Source: DASXTB01 sp036505615 (GTDB lineage Bacteria; Acidobacteriota; UBA6911; JACQSX01). From it: a DNA stretch of 8,394 bases. Each line of letters opens with the position of its first letter. Positions within the stretch are counted from its first letter, which is position 1. The translations under genes were made by a program, and so were the position numbers. The notes beneath the pieces were generated by a model that had not been told where the DNA came from, did not search any database, and saw only the letters and a list, made by a program, of their open reading frames with translations. Positions 5,198 to 8,394 of the stretch are shown in pieces. The stretch covers positions 1-8,394 of the forward strand of contig DASXTB010000467.1 in NCBI GenBank assembly GCA_036505615.1, given 5' to 3'.

Positions 5198-5473
5198 TCA
5201 ATGTCGTGACAATAACCGACGAAAACCAAAATGGCCACGCGCAATTAAGTCTTCAACAATGCGCGCACCTAGCTGTGCTGTTCCGGCGTCAGGGCTTTGT
5301 AACGCGGTCCTAAGGATTTCGTCCACTTCGGTTTCAACACCGACCAAAAGCCATTCGTCCTTCGAATCCTGTATTAAGAGTTGCAAAACCCGACAGCAAT
5401 CGATCGTGTATTGGGCCGCCAGTCTTGCGAGTTTCTTAATCACGTCCATCGACGAGTTAATCTTCTGCGTCAC
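5198..5473 (-). CDS. C-terminal part of the large helical protein in a shifted frame
   Basis: Read from GTG 5473, this gives 91 aa. The GTG overlaps the stop of the large gene by 4 bp (GTGA), so it could be taken for a coupled small gene. However, it has no Shine-Dalgarno, and the same frame stays open upstream to at least 5540, encoding FRLWFTSGRF and then WCFGIFSRVL. These run directly into DVIKKLARLAAQY, CCRVLQLLIQ, ARIVEDLIARGHFGFRRLL. This is the Trp/Phe-rich and amphipathic helix pattern expected to finish the solenoid protein next door. I infer that it is the detached C-terminus of that protein rather than a separate gene. A one-base loss near 5534-5541 would explain the split. Alternatives are a programmed frameshift or a genuine separate peptide. 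Confidence 0.6.
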   Translation of the reverse strand: MTQKINSSMDVIKKLARLAAQYTIDCCRVLQLLIQDSKDEWLLVGVETEVDEILRTALQSPDAGTAQLGARIVEDLIARGHFGFRRLLSRH

Positions 5474-8043
5474 CGGGAGGACGCGACTAAAGATTCCAAA
5501 ACACCAGGGAGGATGGAATCTCCCGGATGTAAACCAGAGCCGAAATTTGCAAGTTCTTTACTAAATGGGGTTGATGAATTCACGTCTTGGTGTGCTTTCT
5601 CGGCAATCGTCAATCGCCACTCGAACAGCGCTTGCAGTCGCTCGATAACTTCTGGTGGAGGGTTTTCGATCCACTCTGCGGCAGCATGTCCGATGAACCA
5701 GATAACATGAGCGCGTCGTTCATCCGAGGCCCGCAAAAAGAATTCTTCGAGTAGTCGATCGTTTTCGTCGAATCCCAACCTCCCCTGCCAGTAGTAAATC
5801 ACCAAGTGTTCGCCCAAGCTATCGTCCAGAATACTGGGGTGTCGCATTCGAGAAGGCACGTTACCGAGCTGAGCGACAGCATGCCTATGGACAGTTCTTA
5901 ACGCCTTCAACAGGTCTGAGTGAGGTTGATTAAAGACGACGTAACTTTCCCATGCGGCCCGGAACACGGCTTCGTTGTTCCAGTCAAATATCTTTTCGAC
6001 ATTGCGCTTAACCCATTCCCAATCTAGGTAGGCGAGTCTTCTGAGTTCTCTTCCATAGAGGGACCTCACCGCTAAGGAGGAATCGATGCTCGGATCAAGA
6101 TGGGCTTCCAAGACCCGGCGAACTTCAGGCATATCATCAAACGATATTTCGGCTCGTGTCTCATCTTTCAATTGGCGTTTGAGATCTTCTTTTGACCAGA
6201 GTGCATACGCGATAACGCGATCCAATGCCCGGCACCGGATGGAATTCAGAGAGAGGCTGGCTGGATCGAAGTGTTCGTCCTCCTTTTCCTGTTCCGATGT
6301 TGGGTCATCGTCGAGCGTCAACGCCTCTAAAATCTTCCAGATCTTCATCCTGTCTGCGAACGGCAAACCCGATGTAGCTTCTCTGAAACCGACATCGATC
6401 AACTCCAGTATCGAACTTCGCGTCCAGGCCCAATCAGCGTCCTGAACGAAGTAGTCCCCCTTTCGGCCAGGGATGTGTCGCGGTTGTTGAACAATCCAGT
6501 CTGCGAGATCCAGCACGGGCGCCCAATCGAACTCTTTGTGATCCTTCACTGCCGTTATTAAGCCTTCAAACAAATGCCGCACGTATGTCGGATCCAGAGT
6601 TTTGAATTCCAGAGCTTGGCGGCTGAACTCCAACGGTCTCTGGAGAACCACCTTGCTTATGTTGCGACCCAATCCTTCACGATTTGCTTCGAGTATTCCG
6701 CCCGATGGCTTCCACGCGGCAAGGTAGTCAAGAATGTCGTTTATTGACATCCGTTCTAATTCCTCGCTGGGCCTTGGCGATGGTGGTGCGAATGCGCCTC
6801 CGGTCGTTCTACGCGGCTTTTCCAAGTGTCGGGAGACGGATCTTTGTTTTAGCAAATACTCGTATTTTGTGGCGACCTCCGGCGTGAGTTGATCCTCGAT
6901 AAGAGCCAGGCGGTCTCGCCTCCACTGGTTTTCGTAATCGTTGATCTCATCTGGACTCGCCCCTTCTTTAACCAGCCCGTCCCGAAAATACGCGGGCAAT
7001 CCTTGATCGACCCACTGAAAGAACCGCTCTTGTAAGTCAGAACGTAAATTGCGAAATGTTGTTTTCAGGAGAAGCACTGCCTCGTGCGACAGACTGGGTC
7101 GATCGAGAATGTCTGGTTTCTCGAAGAACTGCTGGGCCGTCGGTAGGCCCAGCTCCGGAAATACTCGACATAAATGAAGTTGGATGCGTATAAACGTGGG
7201 CCACTTCCGTTCATTTAGGACCGTTAGGACCTGTTGAAACGTCGCATTGTCGAGGCGGACGAGGTATTCCGCCGCGTCCCGAACAGCACAAATGAGAAGG
7301 CTCGACAGTTGATGTAATGGTGCCCCTTCTTCGATGGCAGGATGCGAGATGTAGAGGTAATCTTCTTGGCCGTCGTCCGAGTCGTTTCGAGACAGGGTTA
7401 TTGCCTGTTCCAGAAGGTCACAGAACAGCTTCACCGCATCAATTCCGGAGGCGCTTACCAGCGACTGAGTAACAGTATCGATGATTTCCTCGTAATACCA
7501 GAGTTCAAATCGTGATCGTGGATCGGGAGGGAATAAGCCGTCCGCAGGTCGTGAATCCGCAAACAAGGCCAACAAGCTTCGCGTCAACTGCAGCGCCTCG
7601 GCGCCTCGCTTGGCATTAGCCAAATGAACAACGAGCTGGCTTGGCTTCTTGGGAAAAAGAGGCCTGTACGGGCCATCAAGCCACTTAATCATCTTCGGAA
7701 CCAATTGAGCAGACATTTCAGCAGGCAGCGACAAAGCAATCTCTGCCAAATCATCGTTGACTCGAATGTTTTCGGTTTCAGGAATGCTGAGCACAACTTT
7801 TAGAATACTTTGCTGCGCGGCTGGGATCTTTGCCATCCTGGCCAAGTAATGCGACTCTGGCCACCATGCAAAAGTGACAGATTGATCCTCAATTGACGGA
7901 GCAGGGGGGTGTTTAAAGAGCCCCTTCTCTGCTAGTGGTTCGATCCAAGCAGGCGAAATCAAGCGATCGAAGAAATACTGATACTGCGCATATCCCTTCG
8001 CGATTTCTTGGATGGCACGGTCAACTTGTTCCGGTTTAGGCAT
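5470..8043 (-). CDS. large all-helical (solenoid-like) protein of unknown function, frame broken near C-terminus
   Basis: This 857-aa protein starts at ATG 8043, chosen because GGAGG lies 9 nt upstream; an in-frame ATG at 8073 has no such site. It has no signal peptide or membrane segment. The sequence is a long run of amphipathic helices rich in Leu, Trp and acidic residues, resembling HEAT/TPR-like solenoids. Landmarks are YQYFFDRLISPAWIEPL (21-37), WWPESHYLARM (60-70), a Pro/Ser/Arg linker (about 408-428), LDPTYVRHLFEGL (483-495), DWAWTRSSILELID (537-550), an acidic insert (about 578-592) and SLNSIRCRALDRVIAYALW (598-616). No nuclease, ATPase or protease motif is visible. About the last 22 residues, after NFG, look out of frame; the natural end seems to lie in the frame at 5198-5540. 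The gene overlaps its upstream partner by 8 bp. I recall similar long proteins only as unnamed hypotheticals. A scaffold or sensor in a defence-type module is a guess. Confidence 0.8.
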   Translation of the reverse strand: MPKPEQVDRAIQEIAKGYAQYQYFFDRLISPAWIEPLAEKGLFKHPPAPSIEDQSVTFAWWPESHYLARMAKIPAAQQSILKVVLSIPETENIRVNDDLAEIALSLPAEMSAQLVPKMIKWLDGPYRPLFPKKPSQLVVHLANAKRGAEALQLTRSLLALFADSRPADGLFPPDPRSRFELWYYEEIIDTVTQSLVSASGIDAVKLFCDLLEQAITLSRNDSDDGQEDYLYISHPAIEEGAPLHQLSSLLICAVRDAAEYLVRLDNATFQQVLTVLNERKWPTFIRIQLHLCRVFPELGLPTAQQFFEKPDILDRPSLSHEAVLLLKTTFRNLRSDLQERFFQWVDQGLPAYFRDGLVKEGASPDEINDYENQWRRDRLALIEDQLTPEVATKYEYLLKQRSVSRHLEKPRRTTGGAFAPPSPRPSEELERMSINDILDYLAAWKPSGGILEANREGLGRNISKVVLQRPLEFSRQALEFKTLDPTYVRHLFEGLITAVKDHKEFDWAPVLDLADWIVQQPRHIPGRKGDYFVQDADWAWTRSSILELIDVGFREATSGLPFADRMKIWKILEALTLDDDPTSEQEKEDEHFDPASLSLNSIRCRALDRVIAYALWSKEDLKRQLKDETRAEISFDDMPEVRRVLEAHLDPSIDSSLAVRSLYGRELRRLAYLDWEWVKRNVEKIFDWNNEAVFRAAWESYVVFNQPHSDLLKALRTVHRHAVAQLGNVPSRMRHPSILDDSLGEHLVIYYWQGRLGFDENDRLLEEFFLRASDERRAHVIWFIGHAAAEWIENPPPEVIERLQALFEWRLTIAEKAHQDVNSSTPFSKELANFGSGLHPGDSILPGVLESLVASSR

Positions 8044-8394
8044 GCTGTTCGTCCTCCGAAAGAATCGCGTCAATTGCGGAGAAATCGGCTGAGGGAGTAC
8101 GAGCTAGGCCTGTTAGGAGAAGGTTTTCCAGTTCATCCAGTCTTGCCCGAAACTCTTCTTCGGTGGTGACGGCTCGGTGTGCGACATTGTTAAAGTATCC
8201 CAACAGTGGAATCCAGGCTTTTGCCTGCTGTTCGCGGATCGAATCCGGCAGCGACAAGGGGCTCGGATCGAGATTCTTTATGAATGCTTTAACGGAGTCG
8301 CGATAGGACGATGTGTTCGGGAACAACTCCTGGGCTGTTCTGAGAAAGTCTCGAATGTGCGCATCGATTTCACCTTCCCATTTCCCATCGGAGT
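8036..8394 (-). CDS. 3' end of an upstream partner gene of unknown function (runs off the window)
   Basis: The frame is open from the right window edge to TAA at 8036, so these roughly 118 residues are only the C-terminal part of a larger protein. An internal TTG at 8326 should not be taken as the start. The visible part is helical and charged: EIDAHIRDFLRTAQELFP, then SVKAFIKNLDPSPLSLPDSI, then WIPLLGYFNNVAHRAVTTEEEF, ARLDELENLLL, and a tail DFSAIDAILSEDEQHA. The final helix plus acidic tail looks like an interaction or regulatory end rather than a catalytic one. The stop codon lies within the first codons of the large solenoid gene (8-bp overlap, 8036-8043), which implies coupled synthesis and probably a shared complex. 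The enzymatic part, if any, is outside the window, so no function is assigned. Confidence 0.78.
   Translation of the reverse strand, partial: SDGKWEGEIDAHIRDFLRTAQELFPNTSSYRDSVKAFIKNLDPSPLSLPDSIREQQAKAWIPLLGYFNNVAHRAVTTEEEFRARLDELENLLLTGLARTPSADFSAIDAILSEDEQHA
8053..8057 (-). promoter_or_regulatory. Shine-Dalgarno deciding the start of the large gene
   Basis: GGAGG on the minus strand lies 9 nt before ATG 8043 and inside the 3' end of the upstream gene. It supports a start 10 codons downstream of the first possible ATG (8073) and an 8-bp overlap between the two genes. Confidence 0.7.

Noticed and set aside
5107..5710. Three plus-strand frames opposite the C-terminal part of the large gene
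   Set aside because: They are antisense to a minus-strand frame with helical protein character, and one includes the 12-bp tandem duplication. No start signals.
8044..8073. Longer start of the large gene (MTRFFRRTNS extension)
   Set aside because: GGAGG is placed 9 nt before the internal ATG 8043, and the extension would lie wholly within the coding end of the upstream gene.

Overview
The window looks like a piece of chromosome from a moderately GC-rich, free-living bacterium. The style of the proteins and the many short repeats between genes suggest Acidobacteriota or a similar soil phylum. That placement is an inference from gene content; the window holds no rRNA or other phylogenetic marker. 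Nearly all genes lie on the minus strand.

Left part (1-3621), housekeeping-type genes: a 12-TM amino-acid permease of the APC/CAT type (1719-3215), a serine alpha/beta hydrolase (865-1515) and a YihX-like HAD phosphatase (260-868). The last two overlap by ATGA and are surely co-transcribed. Just downstream of each 3' gene end lies a different repeat. Beyond the HAD gene is a two-armed REPIN-like element (2-181). Beyond the permease is a degenerate 7-bp tandem array of TTTCGAC with four opposed copies (1526-1711). Beyond the next operon is a second opposed-arm repeat, also in 7-bp phase (3406-3621).

Middle (3605-5070): a two-gene operon encodes a thioredoxin-fold [2Fe-2S] ferredoxin (4110-4442) and, 7 bp later, a single-TM protein with a C-x-C-x-C cysteine cluster (3605-4102). 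Divergent from it is a small coiled-coil gene (4630-4969) that appears to carry a one-base frame break near its start. It is followed by a tRNA-3'-end-like sequence and a rho-independent-type terminator.

Right part (5198-8394), accessory-looking: a very large all-helical (alpha-solenoid-like) protein of no assigned function (5470-8043) is overlapped by 8 bp with the 3' end of an upstream gene that runs out of the window (8036-8394). The reading frame of the large protein breaks about 70 bp before its stop. The shifted frame (5198-5540) continues with sequence that looks like its natural C-terminus, so the intact product would be about 950 aa. The tight coupling to a partner and the position next to a tRNA-like sequence suggest a mobile or defence-type module, but no catalytic domain is visible inside the window.

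The most unusual points are the unidentified two-gene solenoid module with its C-terminal frame break, the two opposed 7-bp-period repeats at gene ends, and the ferredoxin/CxCxC membrane protein pair.
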